A stretch of 29,535 nucleotides of DNA from JALRHH01 sp964638875 (GTDB lineage: Bacteria; Patescibacteriota; Saccharimonadia; Saccharimonadales; JALRHH01), in contig CAZXBL010000007.1 in assembly GCA_964638875.1 (NCBI GenBank), forward strand, positions 1 to 29,535. The letters are read 5' to 3'. Both the position numbers and the translations under genes were made by a program. The notes below the pieces were generated by a model. That model did no database searches. It worked only from the letters and a program-made list of their open reading frames with translations, and was not told the origin of the DNA. Below, piece by piece: positions 21,488-28,275 of this stretch (position 1 is its first letter; each line of letters begins with the position of its first letter).

Positions 21488-21511
21488 ATTCACGCCGTAT
21501 AGAATAGAGGC

Positions 21512-22087
21512 ATGGTTAAGGCTATTATTTTCGACTGCTTTGGTGTCCTAACGACCGATATTTGGCTCAAATTCAGCGATAGTCTCCCGCCAGAGACTGA
21601 TTTTGCTCAGCTCGCTGCATTAAACAGGGCGTATGACAAAGGCATCATTAGCATGCAGGATTTTCAGCAGGAAGTGCAAAATGTGTGCGGCAAATTTCCT
21701 CCCGACTTAGAGAATTTAGATGGAGCCGGCATGGTCAAAAATGAAGCGATGTTTGACCTAATCCGTCAGCTCAAACCTGACTACAAGATAGGCATCCTCA
21801 GTAACATAGCTGGTAACTGGATCACAACCGGGCTACTAACACCCGAAGAACTCCCTTTATTCGATACGATTGTCATGTCCCACGAAGTAGGCATGGTCAA
21901 GCCAGACCCACGAATATTTATACTAACCTGCGAGCGTCTGCGTGTAACCCCCGACGAAGCCTTAATGATAGACGGCCGTGATGCATATGCAGAGGCTGCA
22001 AGGGCGGCTGGCCTACAAGGCATAACATACGAAGGTATGCGCTCGTTCAAGGCCCAACTTAACGAATTACTGAATACGAATTACTAA
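21512..22087 (+). CDS. HAD-superfamily hydrolase (subfamily IA-like)
   Basis: The 191-residue product has the HAD core: motif I as IIFDCFGVLTTD (nucleophile Asp8), motif II ILSN, motif III Lys in GMVKPDPRIF, and motif IV as LMIDGRDAYAEAARAAGL. Two usual acidic residues differ: the second Asp of DxD is Phe and the second Asp of motif IV is Gly. Such variants occur in IA-like HADs, but catalysis is less certain. A phosphatase of unknown small-molecule substrate is the best guess. TAGAAT (21500-21505) ends 6 bases before ATG; leaderless. Its 3' end overlaps the convergent 22067-22306 gene by 21 bases. Confidence 0.85.
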   Translation: MVKAIIFDCFGVLTTDIWLKFSDSLPPETDFAQLAALNRAYDKGIISMQDFQQEVQNVCGKFPPDLENLDGAGMVKNEAMFDLIRQLKPDYKIGILSNIAGNWITTGLLTPEELPLFDTIVMSHEVGMVKPDPRIFILTCERLRVTPDEALMIDGRDAYAEAARAAGLQGITYEGMRSFKAQLNELLNTNY

Positions 22088-22306
22088 ACGTTTTTGAGTA
22101 TTACATGCTTCTTGTAGCTGGGGCAAAAGAGGCCGGAGCGCACCAGCAAGCGCTGCACCGCGCACGGTAATAATGATCTGTTTTTCTTGAACTACTACCT
22201 CCGGTTTGCTCTTAAATTTTTCCTGCACAAAAACCTGGATAATAGCAATTTCCGTCGGTTGATCCATTTTTCTGCCAGCCAGTAAGTCTCCGAGTGAGTC
22301 CGTCAT
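22067..22306 (-). CDS. Small DciA/DUF721-like protein
   Basis: The 79-residue product shows the core pattern of the DUF721/DciA fold: a helix (EIAIIQVFVQEKF), strands VVVQEKQIIITV, helix ALAGALRPLLPQLQEAC and final strand KRLVIRIQ. DciA loads or helps the replicative helicase DnaB in bacteria lacking DnaC/DnaI. The protein is shorter than most DciA and the match is by pattern only, so the role is tentative; it would fit the replication genes nearby. A minus-strand TATACT (22322-22317) lies 10 bases before ATG, with no Shine-Dalgarno. Confidence 0.55.
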   Translation of the reverse strand: MTDSLGDLLAGRKMDQPTEIAIIQVFVQEKFKSKPEVVVQEKQIIITVRGAALAGALRPLLPQLQEACNTQKRLVIRIQ

Positions 22307-22407
22307 AGTGCTACAAAGTATATACGTAGTTTTGAAACGTGAACATGGATGAAAATATCACAAGCGGTATAGCCGCCCCACTTGAATAATAAAGTTATGC
22401 TTAAATC

Positions 22408-22437
22408 TTGACGCTCTAACAGATTAAGAGTTAAAAT
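22408..22437 (+). promoter_or_regulatory. Promoter of the 22465 gene
   Basis: TTGACG (22408-22413), 18-base spacer, TAAAAT (22432-22437), leader of about 20 bases without a Shine-Dalgarno. The leader contains TTGTTT-actA-AACAA-like dyad symmetry just before ATG. Confidence 0.5.
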
Positions 22438-22464
22438 TCTAACATTGTTTACTAAAACAAAAAT

Positions 22465-23028
22465 ATGACTATATCAGTATTAGAACTTTCACCGCACATC
22501 ATTTCCGAGTTGGAGCCTAAGCAGCTTGAGCCTTACAGTGGTATCCGTATAGAGGTGGATGACGAAGACCCTCATCATGCTTTACTTGGTATAAAGGACT
22601 TTAGGACACTCGATACCTTAGGAAACCTATTAGAGTATGCAGTTGAAGTGTCCCCAGATTTACTCCAATCAGACGAGGAGCAAAATGCCGTAGCACTGAA
22701 AAACACCTTGCAGGCAACAGTTGACGCTGTTCGCGATGAGGAGCTAGGAGAAGGCCCGTATAGCTATAGCCTCCCAGTTGACGAAGCGAGTGTCGCTTTA
22801 CATGCAATTACCGCAAAATTAGAGAAAGATATAGCAAAAGGCCAAGCGAGGCTGTGGGGTCGTGGGTATACTAATGAGCAATTTGAGTGGCTATACAGCA
22901 GGGACGCCGAGGGCCAACCTGACATGGTTGCGGTGGCTCATCGTACTTATGGGGATCGACAGCAGCAGATTATGCAAGGCAATGTTGAGGACGAAAACCG
23001 AATCTACCACGACCGCGGCCAATCCTAA
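22465..23028 (+). CDS. Hypothetical acidic protein
   Basis: No family recognised. The 187-residue product is strongly acidic (EVDDEDPHH; SDEEQNAVALK; VRDEELGEG), soluble and mostly helical, with a basic/aromatic segment near the end (GQARLWGRGYTNEQFEWLYSRD). It has no Cys, signal or membrane segment. It lies directly upstream of mutM (18 bases) but mutM has its own -10, so they need not be one operon. Confidence 0.6.
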   Translation: MTISVLELSPHIISELEPKQLEPYSGIRIEVDDEDPHHALLGIKDFRTLDTLGNLLEYAVEVSPDLLQSDEEQNAVALKNTLQATVDAVRDEELGEGPYSYSLPVDEASVALHAITAKLEKDIAKGQARLWGRGYTNEQFEWLYSRDAEGQPDMVAVAHRTYGDRQQQIMQGNVEDENRIYHDRGQS

Positions 23029-23046
23029 CCCTGATATACTCGTTAC

Positions 23047-23913
23047 ATGCCGGAGTTGCCTGAAGTTGAGACCGTTCGCAGTGGCCTAAGCCAACTACTG
23101 CCTGGAAAAAAGATCCAGGCTGTTTTTCATGATTGGGACAAAAGTTTTCCAAACGCCAAAGCAGATGTTGAAGAGTTTCTGATTGGTGCAAAAGTCACTG
23201 ATATTCGTCGTCGCGCCAAGGTGCTGATGATCGACTTGGATTCGGCATATAGTTTAGTAGTTCACCTAAAGATGACAGGGCAGATAGTGTACGTGGGCGA
23301 ACAACGCTTTGGCGCAGGGCACCCCAGTGACAGCCTGGTTAATTCGCTGCCTGACAAATCTACTCGAGTGACCTTTGAATTCACAGACGGAACAAGATTG
23401 TTCTTCAATGATCAACGCAAATTTGGCTGGGTTAAACTGATGCCTACAGTAGAGATCCCTAATATAGACTTCATGCTGAAGGTAGGCCCAGAACCGCTTG
23501 GTGCTGAGTTTACATGGCAGGAATTCCGCGCCCGATTTAAACGTCGGCCTAATACAAATATTAAAGCCGCGTTACTCGATCAGACAGTTGTTGCTGGTGT
23601 GGGTAACATCTACGCTGATGAATCATTATGGGGTGCCAAGATTCATCCGGTGACATTGGTCAAAAACCTTTCCGACAAACAATTCAAATTGCTGTTCAGC
23701 GAACTCCAGTACGTCCTACAACTTGCCATAGACAAAGGCGGCTCTAGTAATCAAAACTATGTTAATGCAGAGGGTAAAAAGGGCAGTTACATGGACTTTG
23801 CCCGCGTCTTCCGCCGTGAAAAACTGCCATGCCCACGTTGCGGGACAACCATAATAAAAACCAAAGTAGCGGGCCGTGGCACTCACACCTGCCCAACCTG
23901 CCAGAGGCCGTAA
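23047..23913 (+). CDS. mutM: Formamidopyrimidine-DNA glycosylase (Fpg/MutM)
   Basis: This bifunctional glycosylase/AP lyase removes 8-oxoguanine and FapyG. The 288-residue product starts PELPEVETVR (after Met removal Pro is the nucleophile, Glu the acid), has the conserved Lys in VVHLKMTGQ, the H2TH segment with LLDQTVVAGVGNIYADE, QNYVNAEGKKGSY, and a C-terminal zinc finger CPRC-x16-CPTC. All catalytic parts are present. TATACT (23035-23040) ends 6 bases before ATG; leaderless. Works with the photolyase and PolA in DNA repair. Confidence 0.97.
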   Translation: MPELPEVETVRSGLSQLLPGKKIQAVFHDWDKSFPNAKADVEEFLIGAKVTDIRRRAKVLMIDLDSAYSLVVHLKMTGQIVYVGEQRFGAGHPSDSLVNSLPDKSTRVTFEFTDGTRLFFNDQRKFGWVKLMPTVEIPNIDFMLKVGPEPLGAEFTWQEFRARFKRRPNTNIKAALLDQTVVAGVGNIYADESLWGAKIHPVTLVKNLSDKQFKLLFSELQYVLQLAIDKGGSSNQNYVNAEGKKGSYMDFARVFRREKLPCPRCGTTIIKTKVAGRGTHTCPTCQRP

Positions 23914-23915
23914 CA

Positions 23916-23944
23916 TTGACAAACTAGCATAAAAGTGCTAATAT
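23916..23944 (+). promoter_or_regulatory. Promoter-operator module, copy A
   Basis: TTGACA (23916-23921), 17-base spacer, TAATAT (23939-23944). The dyad TAGCAT-AAAA-GTGCTA (23925-23940, one mismatch) fills the spacer. The same module with the same geometry recurs at 27238-27266. Confidence 0.7.
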
Positions 23945-23951
23945 TGTACCT

Positions 23952-25076
23952 ATGAACCCAGCACTTCCTGCCCCTGAAGGCTCGCATAATATCCCAGCAA
24001 TTGACAGTGTTTGTGAGGCATATTCACGAATAATGGATGCCAACAACAAAAACTCAGGGATTGGGAGTATTATACTTGCCACTATTGAGGCAACGGTTGA
24101 GTCTGGGGACACTGTTTCTATTGATGAGTCGGAACTAAGCGAAAGCCCTGCCATGGACGTTTACGCCAGCGTTAACGCAAAGCTGCAGCAGAACAGAGCA
24201 GAGCAAGAAATGGAAACCGATGTAGAGCACATTGTACATGGCGGAGCCCTAACTCACATTGGCATTAAGCTTGCTCCCACGGGCTCGTACATGTCAGATG
24301 GTCAAGGTAACGCGGTTACTGCAGCAAAGTTAGAGCCTTCCGTCGAGTCAACCCCTCTTTACCTAGACTTTCTAAAGACCCTTACTTCTGCCGATGTTGC
24401 TAAAAGTACGCTGTTTGCCGATGTTGCTACAAGCTTAAAAGATCGTATTCTTAAGACCGTAGGTAGTCGCAAGGACCCCGAAGGGACGACAGTTGAACAA
24501 AGTTTTATGCTGCATGAGCTGGGTATGGATGCGTTACGTACCTGGGACGAGATAGAGGAACAGTATGAAAGACTCGATATACACACCCACAGTACCGCGG
24601 AGCTCGCTATCTATCCAGAGTATTGGGGCCAGGGGATACTGCCGGAATACATTGAGGCTAGCCAAAAAGGTTATATAAAAGACATTGGATTTGGGCCCGC
24701 AGAGTGGGCGGAAGACATGAGCCCCGAGGGGTTATCAGAACGCTGGAATGCTGCACTCGACTGTATGGCGATAACGGGTGTAACAGCACCAGATAGCGAA
24801 CTCTATAGCCAAATAAAGCAACATTTAGATGCGTCCCTTGTAACATCAATCGATTCTATGGAGCGAGCACTCTCTAGCGCTGACCATAACCTCAAACAAG
24901 CCATGGTTGAATGGGAGGCGCACGGTAGCAAGCCCTACAATGTGCTGTATGAAAACGGCGCGTTACACTACGTGGTCCATGAGTCACCCGAAGTGCGCCA
25001 TCAAAACTGGAAGAACTACTTGAATAATAATCTTGCAGTATTGAGGACAGTGCGACAACGTTTCAGTATCCTCTAG
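23952..25076 (+). CDS. Hypothetical protein under shared operator
   Basis: No family recognised. The 374-residue product is soluble and acidic, mostly helical, with no signal peptide. Features: a Ser/Glu-rich N-terminal part (IDESELSESPAMDVYASVNA), a central domain with IVHGGALTHIGIKLAPTGSYM, and an aromatic-rich C-terminal half (YPEYWGQGILPEYIEASQKG; NVLYENGALHYVVHESPE; NWKNYLNNNL). ATG 23952 lies 7 bases after the -10, so it is probably leaderless. It separates mutM and holA. The same promoter-operator module drives the 27294 gene, so the two are probably co-regulated. Confidence 0.65.
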   Translation: MNPALPAPEGSHNIPAIDSVCEAYSRIMDANNKNSGIGSIILATIEATVESGDTVSIDESELSESPAMDVYASVNAKLQQNRAEQEMETDVEHIVHGGALTHIGIKLAPTGSYMSDGQGNAVTAAKLEPSVESTPLYLDFLKTLTSADVAKSTLFADVATSLKDRILKTVGSRKDPEGTTVEQSFMLHELGMDALRTWDEIEEQYERLDIHTHSTAELAIYPEYWGQGILPEYIEASQKGYIKDIGFGPAEWAEDMSPEGLSERWNAALDCMAITGVTAPDSELYSQIKQHLDASLVTSIDSMERALSSADHNLKQAMVEWEAHGSKPYNVLYENGALHYVVHESPEVRHQNWKNYLNNNLAVLRTVRQRFSIL

Positions 25077-25112
25077 CTATATGTTAACTAGTCAGACTAT
25101 ACTGTAAATCTG

Positions 25113-26027
25113 ATGGTTACAGTTTTGATGGGTGAGAATAGGTTTGCGTTGCAGCAAGAGCTGCGACGGATTGTTGATGGTTTCGTTGCGGAACATACTG
25201 ATATGGCGTTGGAACAATTTGATGGGGAAGAAGCAGAATTTGATCGTATGCGTGAGGCTCTGCAAAGCCTACCATTCCTTGCCACTAAGAAATTGGTCGT
25301 GTTACGGAATCCAGGTGCCAATAAACAGTTTGTGGAATCGGCCGAATCGCTACTGACAGATCTATCAGAAGTAACAGATGTAGTAATAGTAGAATCGAAG
25401 CCAGATAAACGAACCTCATATTACAAGTTTCTAAAGAAACATACCGACCTAAAAGAGTTTAATGAATTAGATACGCCCCAACTTGCCAAGTGGCTTGTTG
25501 CTGCAGCCAAAGAGACCGGTGGCACCCTGAGTAGCAGCGACGCTAACTACTTGGTAAACCGGGTTGGCGCCAACCAATTAACGCTTCAGAACGAATTGCA
25601 AAAGCTACTTAATTACGACAAAAAGATTACCCGGGATTCAATTGATTTACTGTCAGAACGCACACCCCAGAGCACCACGTTTGACCTACTAGATGCTGCG
25701 TTAAAAGGTGACAAAGCCTATGCGCTGCAGCTTTACGCCGAACAACGATCTATGAAGGTCGAACCACAACAAATCATCGCATTACTCGGCTGGCAGTTGC
25801 ACGCGCTTTCGGTAGTTAAGACAGCGGGGGAGCGTGATGCTGCCCAGATCGCTAGTGAGGCAAAGCTTAATCCGTTTGTTGTTCGCAAAACTCAGTCGCT
25901 TGCCAGGAATATGCAGCTCAGCACAGTCAAAGAACTGGTTCACAACGTACGCATCCTGGACGAACGTCTCAAATCTGAATCCATCGATGCTGACGAAGCC
26001 CTCCAGAACCTCATCATCTCCTTGTAA
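25113..26027 (+). CDS. holA: DNA polymerase III delta subunit
   Basis: This clamp-loader subunit opens the beta clamp. The 304-residue product follows the HolA pattern: N-terminal MVTVLMGENRFALQQELRRI, the segment SLPFLATKKLVVLRNP, DVVIVESKPDKR, the central AAA+-like domain II (GGTLSSSDANYLVNRVGANQ, LQNELQKLLNY), and the C-terminal collar FDLLDAALKGDKAYAL with the QIIALLGWQLHAL motif. Length is slightly short of E. coli (343) but typical for many bacteria. TATACT (25098-25103) ends 9 bases before ATG; no Shine-Dalgarno. Confidence 0.93.
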   Translation: MVTVLMGENRFALQQELRRIVDGFVAEHTDMALEQFDGEEAEFDRMREALQSLPFLATKKLVVLRNPGANKQFVESAESLLTDLSEVTDVVIVESKPDKRTSYYKFLKKHTDLKEFNELDTPQLAKWLVAAAKETGGTLSSSDANYLVNRVGANQLTLQNELQKLLNYDKKITRDSIDLLSERTPQSTTFDLLDAALKGDKAYALQLYAEQRSMKVEPQQIIALLGWQLHALSVVKTAGERDAAQIASEAKLNPFVVRKTQSLARNMQLSTVKELVHNVRILDERLKSESIDADEALQNLIISL

Positions 26028-26043
26028 AGTTGACTACAATTTA

Positions 26044-26071
26044 TTGACAACCAATCATATCGTCCTACAAT
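26044..26071 (+). promoter_or_regulatory. Promoter of the small gene at 26103
   Basis: TTGACA (26044-26049), 16-base spacer, TACAAT (26066-26071). It lacks the TAGCAT dyad of the modules at 23916 and 27238. Confidence 0.65.
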
Positions 26072-26102
26072 ACCTAAACATTAAGTGAGCAAGGACCCTG
26101 AC

Positions 26103-26375
26103 ATGTTTTTATTTGAACGGCGTGATAACAGTTTTCTATCACCCCTAGGTGAGGCTGAGACAGCAGCATCGTGGGGGATGAGCGATGATCCGATAGATAT
26201 GCTGCCCCAGATGAGACAAGAGGCGGGTATTCTTGCATCGGAGGCACTGCCTCCTCGAGTTCGGGGATATAACGACAAAGAGCCACTCCTGCGCGTTCTA
26301 GGATCAACAACCATGCCCGATCTAGATGGGCAGAAATTCCTTCAAGATAAAAAAGACGCCAAGTTAATAACTTAA
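26103..26375 (+). CDS. Small hypothetical protein
   Basis: No family recognised. The product has 90 residues, without signal or membrane segment, and is probably largely disordered: FERRDNSFLSPLGEAETAAS, then a Met/Asp-rich stretch (GMSDDPIDMLPQMRQEAG) and LPPRVRGYNDKEPLLRVLG. ATG 26103 is chosen because AAGGA (26090-26094) lies 8 bases before it; an in-frame GTG at 26085 would add six residues and lies 13 bases after the -10. It lies between holA and another orphan gene. Confidence 0.5.
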   Translation: MFLFERRDNSFLSPLGEAETAASWGMSDDPIDMLPQMRQEAGILASEALPPRVRGYNDKEPLLRVLGSTTMPDLDGQKFLQDKKDAKLIT

Positions 26376-26421
26376 ATCCTTCAAGGTCCCAAATATCGCC
26401 TAGATATCGGGGATCAGTTCA

Positions 26422-26450
26422 CTGACAAAAGACACATATATGATTAAATT
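26422..26450 (+). promoter_or_regulatory. Promoter of the 26460 gene
   Basis: CTGACA (26422-26427), 17-base spacer, TAAATT (26445-26450), ATG after 9 bases; AT-rich surroundings make the exact -10 uncertain (TAATAT at 26450-26455 is an alternative). Confidence 0.45.
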
Positions 26451-26459
26451 AATATTAGT

Positions 26460-27254
26460 ATGTCGCAGGATTTTTTTGAACAAGACCACCGTATTCATAA
26501 CCCGGAGTTAGCCCACCACATTCGTTCTGGTGAGTACCCATACCGGGAGCTGGCCACAGTTGCCCTGAATCTCGGACTCAGCGATAAATACACTGAGTAT
26601 CTCCATGAAGCTCATGAGGCTGGAATTGCAGCAGGGGAAGCGTATCTGGAGTCATTGCAAGGATCGCTAGACCACTATAGAAACGGTTTTGAAGCCAACT
26701 TAGATATCACGGAGCATTCAGAGGCAAAACTGTTATATATAAATGTGAAGGTCTCGGAACCAGATTTTCAAAGTTTTGCTCTTAATCATGGGCTTTCATG
26801 GATTGAGGAAAAACATAATCGCTCTATAGACAAAACCAAGTACCACATGCCCTATAACTTAAAAGACAAAGACCGCCAGCAACATAGTAAACGAATCGCT
26901 ACACAAGCCTGGAGATCATTGGTAACTTTATATCAAGAAACCGACGAGGGCTGGTATGGGGGGCCGACAAGTTATAAGCCAACAATAGAAACCCGACTTG
27001 ATTTCAACCAAGAGGCAAGCAAGTTTACTTTTAATAGTCTTGTGCAGCTGGTGGATGAATATAATGTAGCCCGCGCGAAACACCCCCGTGCAACACCGGC
27101 AGGAATACTTGGTAATAGGTTTGGCCCCAGAAGCATACAGTTTGTTGAAGAATTCGTAGAATACAAGAAACAGCAACTAGCACAGAGAGCCCCAATACCC
27201 ACCACGGTGCTCAGAAAACTTATCGAGCAACACAACATTGACAAAATAGCATAA
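26460..27254 (+). CDS. Hypothetical helical protein
   Basis: No family recognised. The 264-residue product is soluble, His/Glu-rich in the first 70 residues (HDxx-like HRIHNPELAHHIRSGEYPY; YTEYLHEAHEAGIAAGEAYL), and otherwise helical with a long charged region (LKDKDRQQHSKRIATQAWRS) and a C-terminal helix pair (FVEEFVEYKKQQLAQR). No Shine-Dalgarno; ATG follows an AT-rich -10. Its last codons overlap the -35 and operator of the 27294 gene, which ties the two genes physically but not in one operon. Confidence 0.6.
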   Translation: MSQDFFEQDHRIHNPELAHHIRSGEYPYRELATVALNLGLSDKYTEYLHEAHEAGIAAGEAYLESLQGSLDHYRNGFEANLDITEHSEAKLLYINVKVSEPDFQSFALNHGLSWIEEKHNRSIDKTKYHMPYNLKDKDRQQHSKRIATQAWRSLVTLYQETDEGWYGGPTSYKPTIETRLDFNQEASKFTFNSLVQLVDEYNVARAKHPRATPAGILGNRFGPRSIQFVEEFVEYKKQQLAQRAPIPTTVLRKLIEQHNIDKIA

Positions 27255-27266
27255 GCATGCTACAAT
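27238..27266 (+). promoter_or_regulatory. Promoter-operator module, copy B
   Basis: TTGACA (27238-27243), 17-base spacer, TACAAT (27261-27266). The perfect dyad TAGCAT-AAGC-ATGCTA (27247-27262) fills the spacer. It lies partly inside the last codons of the 26460 gene. Distance from -35 to dyad (9 bases) is identical to copy A at 23916. Confidence 0.75.
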
Positions 27267-27293
27267 GTAACCAATCTAGAAAAGAAAACCAAA

Positions 27294-27674
27294 ATGCCAG
27301 AAACCCTACAACCAAACCCAGATCTTGATATGAATCTAAACGAATTCAACCCGCTCGAAGCTAATGAGGGTGGTTCGGTCTTAGTAGAGAATCCTTATCC
27401 GCGGTATAAACCAACTCGATTTGTAATGGAACAAGCCGTAGAGTTGCCTCGTGAAGGATGGCAACCGTACGAGGCTCCAGAATTGCCAGAGGCTGAGCCC
27501 CGCAATCTTGATAATCCTGTCCGCAGTCTTGGTAGCTTTGGCCCACTTCGAGAGCAGAATAATACACGACTGAAGAACCGTCAGCCTATGATAGATGTTG
27601 ACGGCAACGAGATCCCTGTAGGTTCAGATTACTACATAGACCAGTTCGAAATGTGGGCTAAGGGGATGCGCTAG
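27294..27674 (+). CDS. Small hypothetical protein under shared operator
   Basis: No family recognised. The 126-residue product is Pro/Glu/Asn-rich and probably partly disordered (QPNPDLDMNLNEFNPLEANE; YEAPELPEAEPRNLDNPV), with a more ordered C-terminus (DVDGNEIPVGSDYYIDQFEM). No signal peptide or Cys. A leader of about 21 bases lacks a convincing Shine-Dalgarno. The start at ATG 27294 is the only one in range of the promoter. Converges on rpsT. Confidence 0.55.
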   Translation: MPETLQPNPDLDMNLNEFNPLEANEGGSVLVENPYPRYKPTRFVMEQAVELPREGWQPYEAPELPEAEPRNLDNPVRSLGSFGPLREQNNTRLKNRQPMIDVDGNEIPVGSDYYIDQFEMWAKGMR

Positions 27675-27702
27675 TAAACACTAGTCAGCGCATTGAGCTA
27701 AC

Positions 27703-27727
27703 AAAAAAGAGCCATTGCTGGCTCTTT
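27703..27727 (-). terminator. rpsT terminator
   Basis: A perfect 9-bp stem AAAGAGCCA/TGGCTCTTT (27706-27714 with 27719-27727) with loop TTGC. Read on the minus strand it runs into six Ts, so it ends the rpsT transcript; on the plus strand it may also stop the 27294 gene. Confidence 0.85.
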
Positions 27728-27746
27728 AGTTCTTAAGAAAGAGTTC

Positions 27747-28130
27747 TTATTTCTTGGCTGTTGGCTTTTTCGCTGGAGCTTTCTTAGCGACAGCCTTCTT
27801 AGCTGGTGCAGCCTTCTTTGCAGGGGCTTTAACAACTGTTTTCTTTGCTGCAGGCTTTGCTGCAGGCTTCTTGTTACCAGTATGCTTAACACCAGCAGCC
27901 TTTGCAGCAGCAGAGAGCTGCTTCTTCTTGCGGGCGGCCTTTTGCTTGCTGATAACACCCTTTTTAACAGCCTTGTCTAGGTTGCTCTGGGCAGCTGACT
28001 GAGTCTTGGCCGCAGGCTTTGCAATGAATTCCTTCAATGCAGTCTTTAACGAACGCTTTGTTTTTGCGTTACGAACAGTTGCCTTACGGGCAACCTTAAC
28101 GCGCTTTTTTGCTGACTTGATAATGGGCAT
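27747..28130 (-). CDS. rpsT: Ribosomal protein S20 with long basic tail
   Basis: This protein of the small subunit binds 16S rRNA. The first 85 or so residues match S20: MPIIKSAKKRVKVARKATVR, then AKTKRSLKTALKEFI, and LDKAVKKGVISKQKAARKKKQLSAAAKA. After that comes an extension of about 40 residues made of PAKK/PAAKK-type repeats, similar in composition to histone H1-like tails and absent from E. coli S20 (87 residues). AGAGGAA lies just before ATG on the minus strand, unlike the leaderless genes. Promoter at 28198-28170, terminator at 27703-27727: a single-gene unit. Confidence 0.92.
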   Translation of the reverse strand: MPIIKSAKKRVKVARKATVRNAKTKRSLKTALKEFIAKPAAKTQSAAQSNLDKAVKKGVISKQKAARKKKQLSAAAKAAGVKHTGNKKPAAKPAAKKTVVKAPAKKAAPAKKAVAKKAPAKKPTAKK

Positions 28131-28169
28131 CTAATTTCCTCTTAAATTTTATAGCTTTATCGAAGTCGT

Positions 28170-28198
28170 ACTATAGGGGAAAACTGCGTATAAGTCAA
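28170..28198 (-). promoter_or_regulatory. rpsT promoter
   Basis: On the minus strand: TTGACT (28198-28193), 17-base spacer, TATAGT (28175-28170), leader of about 35 bases with a Shine-Dalgarno. Such a leader could host S20 autoregulation, but no specific structure is evident. Confidence 0.7.
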
Positions 28199-28215
28199 AA
28201 GGGGTGGATAAACTA

Positions 28216-28244
28216 TTGCGCACCCATACCGTTTATGGTACGAT
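28216..28244 (+). promoter_or_regulatory. Promoter of the DHH-like gene with spacer dyad
   Basis: TTGCGC (28216-28221), 17-base spacer, TACGAT (28239-28244). The spacer holds the dyad CCATA-ccgtt-TATGG. Leader of about 25 bases, AT-rich; AGAGG at 28252-28256 is far (over 15 bases) from the ATG. Confidence 0.45.
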
Positions 28245-28275
28245 TCGCTACAGAGGTCATAAAAAACAAAAAAAC

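Noticed and set aside
27750..27870. Repetitive DNA resembling a short tandem repeat or CRISPR-like array
   Set aside because: The repetition comes from Lys/Ala/Pro codons in the S20 tail; there are no conserved repeats with unique spacers.
27754..28002. Hydrophobic plus-strand frame (Phe/Ala/Gly rich) and minus-strand Leu/Arg-rich frame
   Set aside because: Both are shadows of the PAKK repeats of rpsT; the S20 core on the minus strand is unmistakable.
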